A stretch of 64,000 bases of DNA from Delphinella strobiligena (Eukaryota; Ascomycota; Dothideomycetes; Dothideales; Dothioraceae): assembly GCA_009982845.1 (NCBI GenBank), contig JAADKB010000001.1:1984001-2048000 (forward strand), written 5' to 3'. The translations under genes were made by a program, and so were the position numbers. Under the pieces are notes generated by a model. It saw nothing but the letters and a program-made list of their open reading frames with translations, was not told where the DNA came from and made no database searches. Of this stretch, positions 44,442 through 59,227 are shown in pieces. The first letter of the stretch is position 1, and every line of letters begins with the position of its first letter.

Positions 44442-47400
44442 TAATTGATTGATTGATTGATTTTTTCATACGCTATGCGCTTACTACAGGAAGCATGAGC
44501 AGCTACTATCTACTTGTTTACTACTTATATAAATATTTGTAGAGTCTGCGTCTCATTTTACAGCTTAAACTATTAGGATGCCTATGCATCTGTTCTGTCT
44601 AGGTAATCTACAGCAAGTGCTATAGTTAATATATATATATATATATATTAAACTCCTAATTTAGCTCCTAACTTGCCTTCCGCTTTGCCTTTTAATTTAG
44701 CTTTTGGTTTAGCTTTTAATTTGCTTTTATTATCTTTTCTCTTATTCTTTTGCTTTCTTTGCTTAGTGTTTTCTATATATATTCTTTACTCTTTTATAAA
44801 GTCTAATTTCTTAATATTTTTAATAATAGTATAGATAATATCTATGTCTACTTTCTATTTATTAGCCAATTCGTCTTTATAAAGTTGTTTAATACTATAT
44901 AGAGATTTTGTTTTCTAATTATTTAAAAAATATTATTAAAGTTAAAACCTAGTATTTCTATTAGTTTCCTTTTTTAATTTATATATTTAGAATAAAATAA
45001 CATAAAGTATTTTATAGTTTTTTTTTTTAACTATATTTATTTTGTTTTAATTTTATAATGTTAATAATTACTAGAAAATAGTTTAGCTAAGCGTATTTTA
45101 TATAAAGCTGTAATAGAATAAAAGCCTCTTTTTTATTCAGCCTATATAAAGCATTATAATATGTTTTTTAAAGTAGCGCTATTTATTATATAAAAGCTTT
45201 TACTAGTATTTTATAGTCTTTATTGTTTTTTAGCTAGAATCTAGTTTTAAAGAGTATTTTAAACTTATTTTATACTGTTAAAACTGCTTTACTTATTTTT
45301 TACTTTATAGTAAAAAAGCTTATAACTTGCTTAGCTAATTAGTTTATTTTAATATGTTTTATAATAGCAAACTTCTTTAAAATCTATTAGATAACTAGTG
45401 GTCTTTTAAAAATTATATAATAGTTAATGATATAAAGAATGTTCTACATTATAGCAGCTTTATTTTAGTTTTTTTTAGTAGTTTATTATATAAATAGCTG
45501 TTTGGCTATTAGATTATATAAATACTTAAGATATTAGCTTTTTATAATTATAAAGTGTTTTTGATAGAACTTTAACTAAAATTATAGCTTTTTTAATTAT
45601 AAGTAGCTTTATTATTATATTATTAATGTCCCTTTTTAATTTAATTAACTAAGAGAAAATAAACAATAATATTAGCTTTTTAAAATATATACTTACTTTA
45701 ATTTCTACTTGCTTATTAATAATTAAGCTGTTAGCAAAAATGTTTAAATACTGTTTTTTTTATTTTAAAGTAATTATTATATACTTTATTAAAGCTATAT
45801 AAGTTAAATCTATAATTAATTATTATTGTATTTTATAGTAAAGCTATTTATATAAAGATAGTCTTAATATTAGTCTTTATTTTATTTAGCTGTGTTTCTA
45901 TATTATAAAAAAAAAGGTAAATAATTTTACTCTAGGTTTTTCAACTATTTTTCTAAATTATACTTTTAATAAGTTAGTCTCTAATAGTATATAGAGTCCT
46001 ATTTAGAATTTGCTAATCTTTAATTAAAGCTAAATATATAAAAGAAAAAGTATAGCTTTAGCGCTAAATATTTTAATTGAAATTGTATAAAAATATTTAA
46101 CTATTACTTAAGCTTTTATTTACTATATAGAATTAAAAATCTTAGTAATGCAGTTATTAATTTTTTTTTACTAAAAAAGCGAGAATATTATATTACTATT
46201 ATATAATTAGTTTAAAAAGCTATAATAGCTCAATAAAGTTAATATATAGATTATGGCTTAATATAAATAAAGCGCTTTAATTAACTAGCGCTTTTCTATT
46301 CTCTAGTTTTTACTTTAGCTAAATAATCTTTAAACTACAGTTTTAAGTTAAAAATAATCTTTAAAATTCTCTTTTTGATTAAAAGCTTAATAATATAGTT
46401 ACTTATTTATAAAAAGAAGTCTACTTTATTAATCTTCTTTTAATTTCATATAAAATACATAAAAATTATTTTATTACTTTTAAATGTAGCGCTACTGTCT
46501 TTTACTTATTAAAAGGCTTTTAAAACAACTTTATTATTTAATATTAATATATTCTTTTTTATTGACTTTAAAATTACTTATTAAGTATAGTTATTTATAA
46601 ATTCTATATTACTCTTTCTATTAGTAATCTTCTTTTTTATTAAAAAGGCGTTAAAGAAAATATATATTGTCTATTTTAATTAGAAAGAGATTCTTATCTT
46701 TAATTCGGGCTTTTTTAAATACTTAATAGACTTATTTGTTATTAAAATACAGCTAAGTTACGTTTTTTTTATTTTATATAATAATTTTTATAAATCTGAA
46801 TTTAATTTAGGTTTTTTTTAATAATTATTAATCATATTAATAATTAAGCTATTCCAATATTTTAAATTCTTTTTTTAATAGCTTTACTATATTTAAGCAA
46901 TTTAAGTTATTTAGCTAATAAGTAATTAAAGTTAATTATAGTATTTAGAAATTAATATAGTTTTTTGAAAAAAGTAAATAGAGTTAATAATATTCTATTT
47001 TTGTAAAGCTATATAATTAATAATAATAAATTAATAGATTTTAATACTATAAAAGTATAAGAAATTAATAATAAAGTTATTATATTAAAATTAGCAAAAG
47101 TTAATAAATTTAATTATTTAAAGCTAACAAAAACTGTTTTCTCTTTATTAATATTTAAGCTAATAGTTTAAATTTTTATATTTAGAACTTTAATATTAGC
47201 TTTTATAGTTTTAATTTTAGTTTTTATAATTTTAACTTTAATATTAAGAACTTCTTAAATTCTTTTAAATTTTTTAATTTTATTATAAAAGAAATTAAGC
47301 TTTATAAATAATGTAATGTTTTTTTTATAAAGCGTTTTATTTTAATTATAAAGCAGCTTAGTTTATTTATTAATTTATTATTTTAAACTTTTATTACTTT

Positions 47401-47732
47401 TTAAAAAGCTATTTAATATTTTTAATAAAGATTATATAATTACTTAAGCTAAATAATTAAATAAATTAAATTAATTCTTTATTATTTTATTAAGTATTTC
47501 TAGCTTTTCTTTAAGCTATTATAGCAATATTTAGGCTCTATAGAGACAATATTAGTATAATTATAGTAATAATATTATTAAAAATAGCTAGGCGGAACTC
47601 TTTCCTTTAACTAAAATCGACAGGAGTTAAATAAACTGACTTATTAAGTCGACGTGTAGACAATAGTGTCAATTAATTGATGAATATCGATATTTTTTTA
47701 TCGATGTCGTTTTTGTAATGTAAAGGCTAGAG
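44442..47732 (-). mobile_element. LINE copy C, large internal deletion, RIP-degraded
   Basis: Same family, same orientation, only 3.3 kb. The 3' end shows a clean (AATC)n tail (plus strand ATTGATTGATTGATTGA, 44,443-44,460), a 3' untranslated part like that of copies A and B, and a TA microsatellite at about 44,629-44,649. An internal deletion of about 2.6 kb lies at about 46,665-46,672, within an ATATATAT run; it joins the 5' part of the reverse transcriptase to a point near the ORF1/ORF2 border, and so removes the endonuclease and much of the reverse transcriptase. The 5' end (about 47,640-47,732) keeps the ATCGATA-type hairpin. It is the most AT-shifted of the copies. Confidence 0.85.
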
Positions 47733-50700
47733 TTTTTTTTTTTTCCCTTCTTTTCCTTTTCCTTTACCCATCCTCTGCCTTGCCTTCCAATTCCCTTCCA
47801 TTATCCCTTTCTTCGCTCTTCTAATTGTCTTGCCCCACTTCTTTCTCTGTTCTCCTACGTTCCTTTGCAAAATCCAATCTTTTAGTATCTATTATATATT
47901 TAATAGTTATATAGACTATATCTATATCCGCTCTTTATTAATTTATAAGTCTGTTTTTATAAAGTTGCTTTATTATTATATAAGAATTACGCTTTCTAAT
48001 TATTTAAAAGATATTGTTAAATTTAGAGCCTAGTATCTTTACCAGTTTCTGTTTTTAAATTGCGTATCTAGGACATAGTAATATAAAATGTTAAACTGTT
48101 TCCTCTCTCTGCCTGTATTTATATTAGCTTAAATCTATAATATTAATAATTATTAGGAACTTATTTAAATAAATATATTCTATATAAAGCTGTAATAGAA
48201 TAGAGGCTTCTTTCTTATTCAGCTTATTATAAAATAACGTAATGTGTTTATTAGAGATAGCGCTGTCTATTATATAAAGGCTTTTATTAATGTTTTATAG
48301 TCTCTATTATTCCTTAGCTAGGATTTTATCTTAAAGGGTGTTCCAAACTTGTTTTATACTATCTAGGATTGTCTCGCTTATAATTAGCCTTATAGTATAA
48401 AGGCTTATAGCCTATTTAGCTAGTTAATCTAACTTAATGTGTTTTATAATTATAAACTTCTTTGAAATTTATTAAATAGCTAATTGTCCCTTAAGGATTA
48501 TATAGTAATTAACTGTATATAGGATGCTTTATACTATAGCTACTCTATTCTAATAAGCCTAGCAATTGACTATGCAAATAGCTGTTTAGCTATTAAACTA
48601 TACTAACACTTAGAGGATTAGCCTTTTATAACTGTGCAGTGTTTTTAATAGGATTCCAGCTAGGGTTATTGCTTCTTTAATTGCAACTAGTTCTACTGTT
48701 ATATTATTAATATTGCCTTTTAATTTAACTTATTAAAAAAGGGTGAACAGTAATATAGGTTTTTTAAAGTACATTACTACTCTAACTCCTATTTAGCTAT
48801 TAGCAACAGAGCTATTAGTAAAGATATTAAAATACTGTTTTTTTTATTCTAAAGTAGTTTTTATATGCTTTGTTAAAGCTATACTAATTAGGTTTATAGT
48901 TAACTATTATTGTGCCCTATAGTAGGGTAACCTATATTAGGATAATTTCTATATTTGTTCCTATCTTTCCTAATTGCATTTCTATATTATAAAAAGGGGA
49001 GATGAACAACTTTGCTCTAAGCTTTTTAACCAGTTTTCTAAGCTGTATCTTTAATAGGTTAGTTTTTAGCAGCGTATAGAGTTCTATTTAGAATTTGCTA
49101 ATCTTTAATTGCAGCTAGATATATAGAAAGGAAAGCAAAGCTTTAGCATTAGACGCTTTAATTAAAGTTATATAGAAACATTTGACAACTGCTTAGGCTC
49201 CTATCCTCTATATAGGATTAAGGATCTTAACTATACTATTGTTAATCTTTCCTTTAAGGGACCTAGAATACTATATTATAGCTACATAGTCTGTTTTTAA
49301 AGCTATTATAGCTTAATATAATTATTATATTAATTATAATATAATATAGGAGAAGTATTTAAGTTAACTAGCGCTTCTCTATCCTTGTATTTTGACTTTA
49401 GCTAAATAGTCCTTAAACTTTAGCTTAGCATTAAAGATAACTCCTAGGATTCTCTCTTTTATAAAGGATTTAACAACATAGTTACCTACTTTAATAAGGG
49501 GTTAGTATTGCTAATCTTCCTATAATTTTGTATAAAATGTATAAGGATTATCTTATTGCTTTTAAATATAACGCTATTGTCTTTTGCCTATTAGAGGGCC
49601 TTTAAGACAACTTTATTATTAAATACTAATATATTCTGTTTTACTAATTCTGAAATGGCTTATTAAATATAGTTATTTATAAACCCTATATTGCCTTGTC
49701 TCTTATTAATCTTCTTCTTTATTAGGAAAGCGTTAAAGAAGATATATAGAATTAGGGCAAATATTGATTTTTATAAGAGACCCAATTCTATAAGAGTAAC
49801 TTGACTTAATTCTGTATTGTTAACTAGTACTATAGCTAATTAATTAATATAGAAAGAGTTAACCTATACAACTATATAGGTTAGAATCCTCTTTACATAT
49901 AGCTAATTAATAAGCATTTACTAAGGAACGCTATTATATACTTCCTTTATATTAAAGTTAATAAGGGAAAGGACTTTCTTCTATTATTATGCTTTTAAGA
50001 TTTTTTTAATTAAGAGAAGCAGCGCTTAATTATATAATTACTTTAGCTTAATACTGAATTGTATTTTTAGAAGGAGATTAAAAGTCTCTGCTTAATATAA
50101 TATTCTTTTTGCTAATACTAATTCTATTAGTTTGCTTAGAGTAGCTAGGAGGGAGATAAGGCAATATGCTTTTACTATATAGTAGTTAGGTTTCCCTAGC
50201 TTTTATAATAGTAGGATTTGCGCTATTTTCTATATAGATAGCATATATCCTAGTTAATATAATGTATTAAAGATGTTAGTGACTTAATCACTTAGCGTAG
50301 ACTATAAGCATTTCTATACTATATTTAGAATGCTGTTTATACTTAGCGCTTTATATAGGCTGATCTTAGCTATTGCCCTAGTTACCTTTTTAATTAAGAT
50401 ATCCAGATTGTCTATATGCCTTATATTAGGGTTTGGCGTATTCTCTTTCTATCCTTTTAAAACTAGTAGGAAAAAGCATTAGAGTAGTTTAATTGCTTTA
50501 GCGTTATTGCTTTTAAGCTCCATTTCCTGGCTTTTAATGTTAATAACTATAGTAGGGATGTTGCTAAACGCTAATAGTTATAGGTTAAGGTATCTAGCTA
50601 TTTTCTAAATATTATCTGTCTATATTAGAAAGTTGTTCTAATATTATTGCTTTTTATTGCAAATGCTTTTATAAAACTAGTATTTAGAATGCCTAACTTA

Positions 50701-53459
50701 GCATCAACTTTCTTCCCTATCTAGTCCTATTGCCCTTAGCGCGTTGTTCCAGTTCTATTATTATATTTATTTATTATAGAGCTTTATAAGCTTATTATCC
50801 TATTATACTTTTATATATAGGGATTCCTTTATTACTAAGCTGTAGTTCTGCATATATTGGCTTACTACGTTCTAAATCTCTATAACTGCTTAATTGAGTT
50901 TGGTTATATTATTAATATTAGTTATTAATAGTTACTATCTCTTAAGTGCTTTAGTGGCTTTATCCTAATCTGTTTTCCTAAAGTTATATTTAGTTTCTAA
51001 TAAAGCAGCTATTATAGTTCTTTCAATTTGAAGCGTTATAGCTTTATAGTCCAATCCATATTAGGTTAGGTAGATATTGCATTTAGTAACTTGATTTTCA
51101 AGCTTATTAGATATTAGCATAAGGTCAAAAGTTGTTTTAAAGCGTTTTCTAAAAAATGTAACAATGCTACTTAGTAAAGCTAAGAAGGTATTATACTAGT
51201 ATATCTATTAGAGTATTAGCTTACCTTTTCCTTTATATTGTAATTATAGCATATTGATTCCTTTTTATACTAGGTTATAGCAATTAAAGTCGCTCCCTAT
51301 TACAATAGGGAGGTTTTCTCTATACTTCCTTTTAGCTTTATAAATAGTGTTGCTTAACGCTATAAGTTTAGAAGTACTTAACTCCCTTAAGTCCTGCTTA
51401 GAAGGAGCGTGTCAGCTACAGCCTAGGATATAGATTGACATAATGAAAAAATGTCCTATTAAGGTAATAATAACCCCTATAGTTATATCTAGCAACTATA
51501 TAAGGAATTGGATAAATAAAACGTCTTTATAGATATATAGGAGTAATTAGAACGCGTAGTGCATTAGTTCCTCTTATTAGATAAATAGCGTTACAATATT
51601 CTAATACTAATATTAGGAGATATATAGCTTACTATTAATATTAATAATACTTAGTTTAGTAACTATAATTGCTATAAAGTAGTTAATAAATTAGTTATTA
51701 AAAAGGCTGAATTAAATTAGGGATTGTCTATTTACATTTGCTAATAGGAAACTGGTGTCTTCTATTATACATTGCTTATAGTGACTTCCTGTCTAGTTCA
51801 TTAGCTAATAACAGTTTGCCATTTTATATCTTTATTATAAATAGCTTAGCTAATGCATTATCTACCTTTATAGATTCTATACATTTTGTTACAATATATA
51901 AAGCATTCTGCATCTATTACTATATATACTCTGCTATATACTATATATTTAGAAGCTACAGCTTTGCAATTATTAGTTTTGTAGTTCTCTATATATTTAT
52001 TACATTTTGTTAATTAGCTATATCTAGCCTAATAATAGCTATATTTATTGTAGTTATAGCATCTCTAAAGGCGTTAGTGCTTTTTATACTTGCTAACTTA
52101 CGCTATGTTTCCATTAATCTTGACCTGTTATTTAGTAAGGGCTTGTTAAGCATCTTTAGCTATAGCTAGGTAGACTACATTGATCTAGCCGGTTTTTCCC
52201 TTTTAGATAGCTAGAATGCCTTAATAGCACCTATGAACTTATTTTTAGCTATAAATATTGCTAAGAACTCTAAATAGATTGTTCTAGTGCCTAATACTAG
52301 AACTACTATTCTAAATATATTATCAACTTTGATTAGGAAATAATCCTTTTTGTAAGTTTAAGCTATATTAAATACTTAATAAACCTATTTATTATTTAGC
52401 TATAATTATACTATATTTTTTCTATTTTAGATGATGACCTTTATAAATCTTGCTTTTATCTGAATTTCTTTAATAGTAATTACGTATACTAACAGCTAGG
52501 ATGCAATTGCTTTCTTGATTTTTTCTATTATAGCTTTATTATTTATAGCCAGCTTACGTTATTTAGCTAGTATTTAGCTAATATCAATTATAACTTTTAA
52601 AAGTTGTTATAGCTTTTCTAGAAAAGTTAGCAGGGTTAATAGTGTTCCCTTTCTTATAGGAGGTTAGGTGGCCAATAATAACAGGTTAACTAATCTCAAT
52701 GCTGCTAAAGCGTATAAGGTTAATAGTAATACTACTATGTTAAAGTCAGCTAGGGACAATAAGCTTGACTGTTTAAAGGTTAAGAGGACTGTTCTTCCTT
52801 TATTAACGCTGGAGCTAATAGTTCTAATCTCTGTATTAAAAATCTTAATATTAGCCTTTAATTCAGCATTTATTATTTTAAACTCCTTTTTAAGCTTCTT
52901 AATTCTTATAAGCGTATATTTAAGTTTTATTTTTATAATATTAAGCTTCGCTTTAACTATATTAAGCTTTTTTATAATAATATTAAGTAATGCTATTAGC
53001 GTAGTATTCTCCTAGTGGAGAGCCTTATTCTAAGTTTTAAGGATCTCTATCTAGTTCTAGAGGGTCTTATTCTGAATTTTAAGTTTCTTAAATATTTTAT
53101 TAAATTTGCTATTTTAAACGTTTACTGCTTTTTCAATAAGACATTTCATTATATCTTTAGTAAAGACAGTATTATTACTTAGACTAAAAGAATGGATAGG
53201 CTGAATCAGCCTTTTACCTCTCTGTCTAGTACTCCTAGCTCTTCTTTAGGCTGCTATAGCAGCTATAAGTCCCTTTAGGGATAATGCTAGTATAATTATA
53301 GTAACAGCATTACTAGGACAGTTAGGCAGCACCCTTTCCCTTAATTAAAATCAGCAGGAGTTAGATAGTCTAACTTGTCAAGTTGGCTTATAAATAAAAC
53401 TGTTAATAAAATAATGAATATCAATAAAAAATATTGATATCCGTCCCCTTCCCAATATA
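47733..53459 (-). mobile_element. LINE copy D, near full length, RIP-degraded, poly(A)-type 3' end
   Basis: About 5.7 kb. ORF1 begins near 53,325; its coiled-coil stretch is at about 52,668-53,015. The endonuclease Asp-Phe-Asn motif is at 51,283-51,291 (context IGSDFNCYN), the reverse transcriptase at about 49,700-50,250, and RNase H around 48,300-48,800. Unlike the other copies, its 3' end lacks about 200 bp of 3' untranslated sequence and the tetranucleotide tail; instead a run of 12 T on the plus strand (47,733-47,744), i.e. poly(A) on the element strand, joins the 5' end of copy C. The first ~150 bp at the 3' side (47,745-47,880) are clearly less mutated. The 5' end at about 53,459 joins the tail of copy E. 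Confidence 0.85.
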
Positions 53460-56400
53460 CTTAATTAATTAATTGATTATTTTATACGCTATACGCTTGC
53501 CACTAGAAGTATAAGCAACTATTACTTTTACTTATTTGCTAATTATATAAATATTTAAAGTCTATGCCTCATTCTACAGCTTAAACTGTTAAAGTGCCTA
53601 TACTCCTATTTTATTTAATTAGTTTATAATAAATGCTATAGTCAGTATGTGTTTTTATAAAAAGGTTTTTTTATTTTTATTTTTATTTTTATTTTTATTC
53701 TTCTCTATTTTTGCTTTCTAATTTATCTTCCCTGTTCCCTGTCTTGTTATCTTGGCCTCCCTGTTTAGCCTCTTCCTCCCTCCTCCTATGTTTCTCTACA
53801 AAGTTTAGTTTTCCTATATCTATTGCGTATCTAATAGTTATATAGACTATATCTATATCTACTCTTTATTAGTCTATTAGTCCATTTTTATAAAGCTGTC
53901 CTATTACTATATATAGGTTTTGTTCCCTTATTATTCTTAAAATATTGCTATATTTAGGGCCTAGCGCTTCTATTAATCTACATTTTTAAATTAAATACTT
54001 AGAATAGAGCAGTATATAGTGTCTTATTGTCTCTTCTCTCTATCTGTACTTATATTAATCTAAATCTTTAACATTAATAGCTTCTAAGAACTTATTTAGG
54101 TAGGCGTATCCTATATATAGCTATAATAGGATAGCAGCCTCCTTTTTGTTTAGCTTATTATAGAGTAGCGTAATATGCTTACTTAGAATAGTGCTATCTA
54201 TTGCATAAAGGCTCTTATTAGTGTTCTACAATCTATATTGTTCCTTAATGAGGATCTTGTTTTAGAAAGTGTTCTATATTTACTTTAAACTGTCTAGAAT
54301 TGTTTCCCTTATAATTAACCTTATAGTAAGAGGACTCGTAGCCTATTTAGCTAATTGATCTGACTTAATATGTTTTATAACTATAACCTTTTTTTAGAAT
54401 CTATTATATAGCCAATTTTTCTTTTAGAATTGTATAGCAGTTAATTATATATAGAATGTTTTACACTATAATAGCTCTATTTTAGCTAATTTAGCAATTA
54501 ATTATTTAAATAGCTATTTAGCTATTTAACTATATTGACACTAGCGGGATTGTCCTTTTATAGCTGTAGAGTGTCTCTAATAGGATTCCTACTAGGGTTA
54601 CTGCTTCCTTAATTGCAACTAGTTCTACTATAGTAATGTTAGTATTGCCTCCCTCTTTGATTTATTAGGAAAGGGTAGATAGTAGTGTAGATTTCTCTAA
54701 GTATATTATTACTCCAAGTCCTGCCTATCTATTAGCAATAGAGCTGTCTATAAAGATATTTAGATATTGTTCCTTTATCTTAAGGTAGTTCTTATATGCT
54801 TTATTAAAGCTGTATTAATTAGACTTTTAGTTAATTGTTATTATACTCTATAATAGGGCTATCTACGCTAGAATAGTCTCAATATTTATTCCTAGTTTGC
54901 TTAAATATGTTTCTATATTATAGAAAGGGGAGGCAAATGACTTTGCTCTAGGTTTCTCTATTAGTTTTCTCAGTTATGCTTTTAATAAGTTAGATTCTAA
55001 TAGCGTATAAAGCCCTATTTAGAATTTGCTAATCTTTAGTTATAATTAAATATATAGGAAAAAGAGCAATGCTTTAGCAATAGCTGCTTTTATTAAAACT
55101 GTATAAAAGTATTTAACTACTGCTTAGGCTCCTATCCATTATATTAGGTTAAGGATTCTAGTAATACTATTATTAGTTTTTTTGGTAAAAAAACGTAAAT
55201 ACTATATTATAGCTATATAGTCCGTTTTTAAAGCTATAATAGCTTAATAGAATTATCTTACAGCTTATAGTCCAATATTAGCAAAGCGTTTAAGTTAGCT
55301 AGCGCTCCTTTATCTTTAAGCCTTAACTTTAGCTAGATAGTTTTTAAATTGCAATTCAGAGTTAAAAATAACTTTTAAAATCCTCTTTTTTACTAAAAGC
55401 TTAATTATGTAGTTACCTATCCTTAATAAAAAATCAGTTTCGCTAATTTTTCTCTAGTTCCTTATAAAATGCATAAGGACTGTTTTATTGCTTTTGAATA
55501 TAGCGCTATTGTCTTTTGCTTATTAAAGGACCTTTAAGACAACCTTATTATTAAGCACTGATATATTTCTCTTAACTGAATCTGAAATAGCCTATTATGT
55601 ATAGTTATTTATAAATTTTATATCTCCTTGTTTTTTATTAATCTTCTCTTTTATTAGAAATGCATTAAAAAAGATATATAGAATTAAAGCAAGTGTGGAT
55701 TCTTATAAAAGGCTAGATTCTATAAAAGTGACTTAGCTTAATTCTATCCTATTAACAAATACTATAGCTAGTTAGTCTATATAGAAGAAGTCAACCTATA
55801 CTATTATATAAGCTAGTATTCCTTCTACGCGTAGCTAACTAGTAAGCACTTATTAAGAAACGCTATTATATGCTCCTTTTATATTAAAGCTAATAAGAGA
55901 GAGAACCTTCTTCTATTACTATACTTTAAATACTTTTTTAGTTAAAAAGAGCAGCGCTTAATTATATAATTATTATAGCTTAGCTCCGAATTATATTTTT
56001 AAAAGAAGATTGAAAGTTTCTGCTTAGTATAACATTCTTTTTACTAATACTAACTTTATTAATTTACTTAATATAGCTAAAAGGGAAATAAGGTAATATG
56101 CTTTTATTATTTAGTAGTCCAGTTTTCCTAATTTCTATAATAATAAGATTTACGCTATTTTCTATATAGCTAGTACGTATTTTAGTTAATATAACGTATT
56201 GAAAATGTTAATAACTTAATTGTTTAGAATGGATTATAAGCGTTTTTATACAATATTTAGAATGCTATTTATACCTAATGCTTTATATAAGCTAATCTTA
56301 GCTATTACTCTAGTTACTTTTTTAATTAAGATATCCAGGTTGTTTATTCTTTTTATATTAGAATTTGATACATTCTCTTTCTACCTTTTTAAAATTAGTA

Positions 56401-58974
56401 AAAAGAAGTATTAAAGTAGCTTAGTTGCTTTTACATTATTGCTTTTAAGCTTTACCTTTTAATTATTAATATTAGTAATTATAATAAGGATATTGCTAAA
56501 CGCAGATAGTTAAGGATTAAGGTATCTAGCTGCTTTCCAGATATTGTCTATCTATACTAGAAAGTTATTCTAATATAGTTGCTTTTTATTATAAATGCCT
56601 TTATAGAATTGATACTTAGCTTATCTAGCTTTTTAGCAGCTTTCTTCTCTATCTAGCTTTATTATTTATAATATATTGTTCCAGTTTTGTTATTAAATGT
56701 ATTTATTACAAAGCTTAGTAAGCTTATTGTTCTATTATACTTTTATATATAGGGATTCCTTAACTGTTAGACTGTTATCCTAGATATACTGGCTTACTGT
56801 ATTCTGGATTTCTATAACTGCTTATTCTAGTTTAGTAATATTGTTTATATTAATAACTGATAGTTCCTATCCCTTAAGTACTTTAATAGCTTTATTCTAG
56901 TCTATTTTCCTAAAGTTATATTTAGCTTCTACTATTATTCTTTTTCTAGCTTTTTCAAGCTAGAGTACTATAGCTTTATAGTCTAACCTATATTAGGTTA
57001 GGTAGATGCTACATTCTATAATTTAGCTTTTAAATACATTAGAAACTAGCATAAAGTTAATAATAGTTTTAAATTGTCTTTTAGAAAACGTAACTATGCT
57101 ACTTAGTAAAACTAAAAAAGTATTATATTAATATATTTATTAAAGCACTAATTTGCCTTTTTCTACATATTAGGATTATAGCACGTTAATTCCTTTCTAT
57201 ATTAGGTTATAACAGTTAAAGTCGCTTTTAATTATAATTAGGAAGTTTTCTCTATACTTTGCTTTAGCTTTATAGATAGTGTTGCTTAGCATTATAAGTC
57301 TAGTAGTGATTACCTCCTCTAATTCCTGCTTAGAAGAAGCGTACTAGCTGCAACCTAGAATATAGATTAATATAATAAAAATATGATTTATTAAAGTGGT
57401 AATAACTCCTATTATTATATCTAATAATTATATAGGGAATTAGATAAATGAAACGTCTTTATAAGTGTATAATAATAACTAAAAAGCATAGTATGTTAGT
57501 CCTTCTTATTAAATAGTTAGAGTTACAGTGTTTTAGCACTGATATTAATAAATATAGGGTTTACTACTAATATTAGCAATATTTAGCTTTATAATTATAA
57601 TTACTATAAATTGGCTAATAGATTAATTATTAAGGAGGCTGAATTAGATTAGGAATTATTTATTTACATTTGCTAATAGGAAATAGGTGTCTCCTATTAG
57701 ACATTGCTTATTATAGCTTCTTTTCTAAAACATTAGCTAATAACTGTTTGCCACTCTTTATCCTTATTTTAAATAGACTGATTAATAGGTTAGCTTCTAC
57801 CTTGGATTCTATTAACCTTATTATAATAAGCTAAACACTTAGCATTTATTATAATATATAGTTCTTTATATACTATGTATTTTAATGCTAAAGCTTTACA
57901 ATTATTTGTTTTATAGTTCTTAGCGCATTTACTATATTTTAATAGCTGACTATACCTAGCCTAGTAATAGCTATATATATTACAATTATAATATCTCTAA
58001 AAGAGTATTAGAGTTTCCAGTACTTGCTAATTATAGCTATAATGCTGTTAATTTTAACTATATATTTATTTAAAGCTTTTTAAGCATTTTCCGCTATAGT
58101 AAAGTAGATTATTATAGATTCTATTAGTTTCTCCTTTTTAAAAAGCTAAAACGCTTTAATAGCCTTTATAAATTTATTCTCAGTATTGAACGCTATTATA
58201 AATTCTAATTAGATTTTGTAAATGCTAAGTATTAAAATAGCTATTTTATATATATTGTCTATTTTGATTAAAAAGAGGTTCTCTTTTTAGGTTTAAGCTA
58301 TTTTAAATACTTAATAGACCTATTTATTATTTAGCTATAATTAGGCTATGTCTTTTTCATTCTAGGTAATGACTTTTATAGCTGTTACTTTAACTTAGAT
58401 CTTTTTAATAGTAATATTGCTTATAAATAGTTAGGCTATAATAGCTTCTTAAATTCTTTTCTCTATAGCTTTATTATTTTTAACTATTTTATATTATTCA
58501 GCTATTAATTAGCTAAAGTTAATTATAGTTTTTAAAAGCTAGCATAGTTTTTTTTAAAAAGGTAAATAGAGTTAATAACGTATTGCCACTTAGGCAGGGT
58601 TAAATAGCTAACAACAATAGATAAATAGATTTTAATACTATAAATACGTATGTAGTTAGTAATAAGGCCAGTATGTTAGAATTGGCTATTAATAACTGGC
58701 TTAATTGTTTAAAGCTTAAGAGGACAGTTCTGCTATTATCAATTTTAGTACTGATAGTCCTAATTTCAGTATTAAGAACCTTAATATCATTTTTAACTAT
58801 ATTAAGCTTTTTTTTAAGCTTATTGTTTTCCTTTATAAACTTATTGATTTTCTCTGCATTAGTATTAAATGTTGCCAATAGGGTGATGTTCTCCTAATAG
58901 AGAGTCTTGTTCTGGAACTGGATCTGCTTAAGCAGTTTGTTAATTAAGTTATTCTAAGTGTTGATTTTTTCGTT

Positions 58975-59190
58975 CTAGGCGTTCACTGCTCCTTTGATAA
59001 GGCGTTTCATTATATCTTCTGCGAAGACAGCATCGTCACTTGGATTAAGGGAACGAATAGGCTGAATTAGCCCTCTGCTCTGTCTAGTGTTCCTAGCTCT
59101 CCTCTGTACTGCTGTGGCAGCGTTCTGTCCCTTTAGGGACGACGCTGGTATGACTATAGCGACAGCGTTGCTAGAACAGTTGGGCGGCAC
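58975..59190 (-). pseudogene. LINE ORF1 N-terminal part, still open (copy E)
   Basis: 71 codons remain open up to a stop where later codons are mutated. The frame opens with GTG, and the same position is GTG in copies A and B; no ATG is seen, and an in-frame TAG lies just upstream, so the true start is unknown. The sequence is basic and Ser/Ala-rich, consistent with an RNA-binding ORF1 protein (inference). It is the only sizeable open piece of LINE coding sequence in the window. Confidence 0.6.
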
Positions 59191-59227
59191 CCTTTCCCTC
59201 GACTAAAATCGACGGGAGTTGGATAGT

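Noticed and set aside
47830..56414. Plus-strand open frames in island 2 (47,830-48,033; 51,738-52,013; 52,668-53,015; 56,220-56,414)
   Set aside because: Same reason: antisense shadows of RIP-mutated LINE copies.
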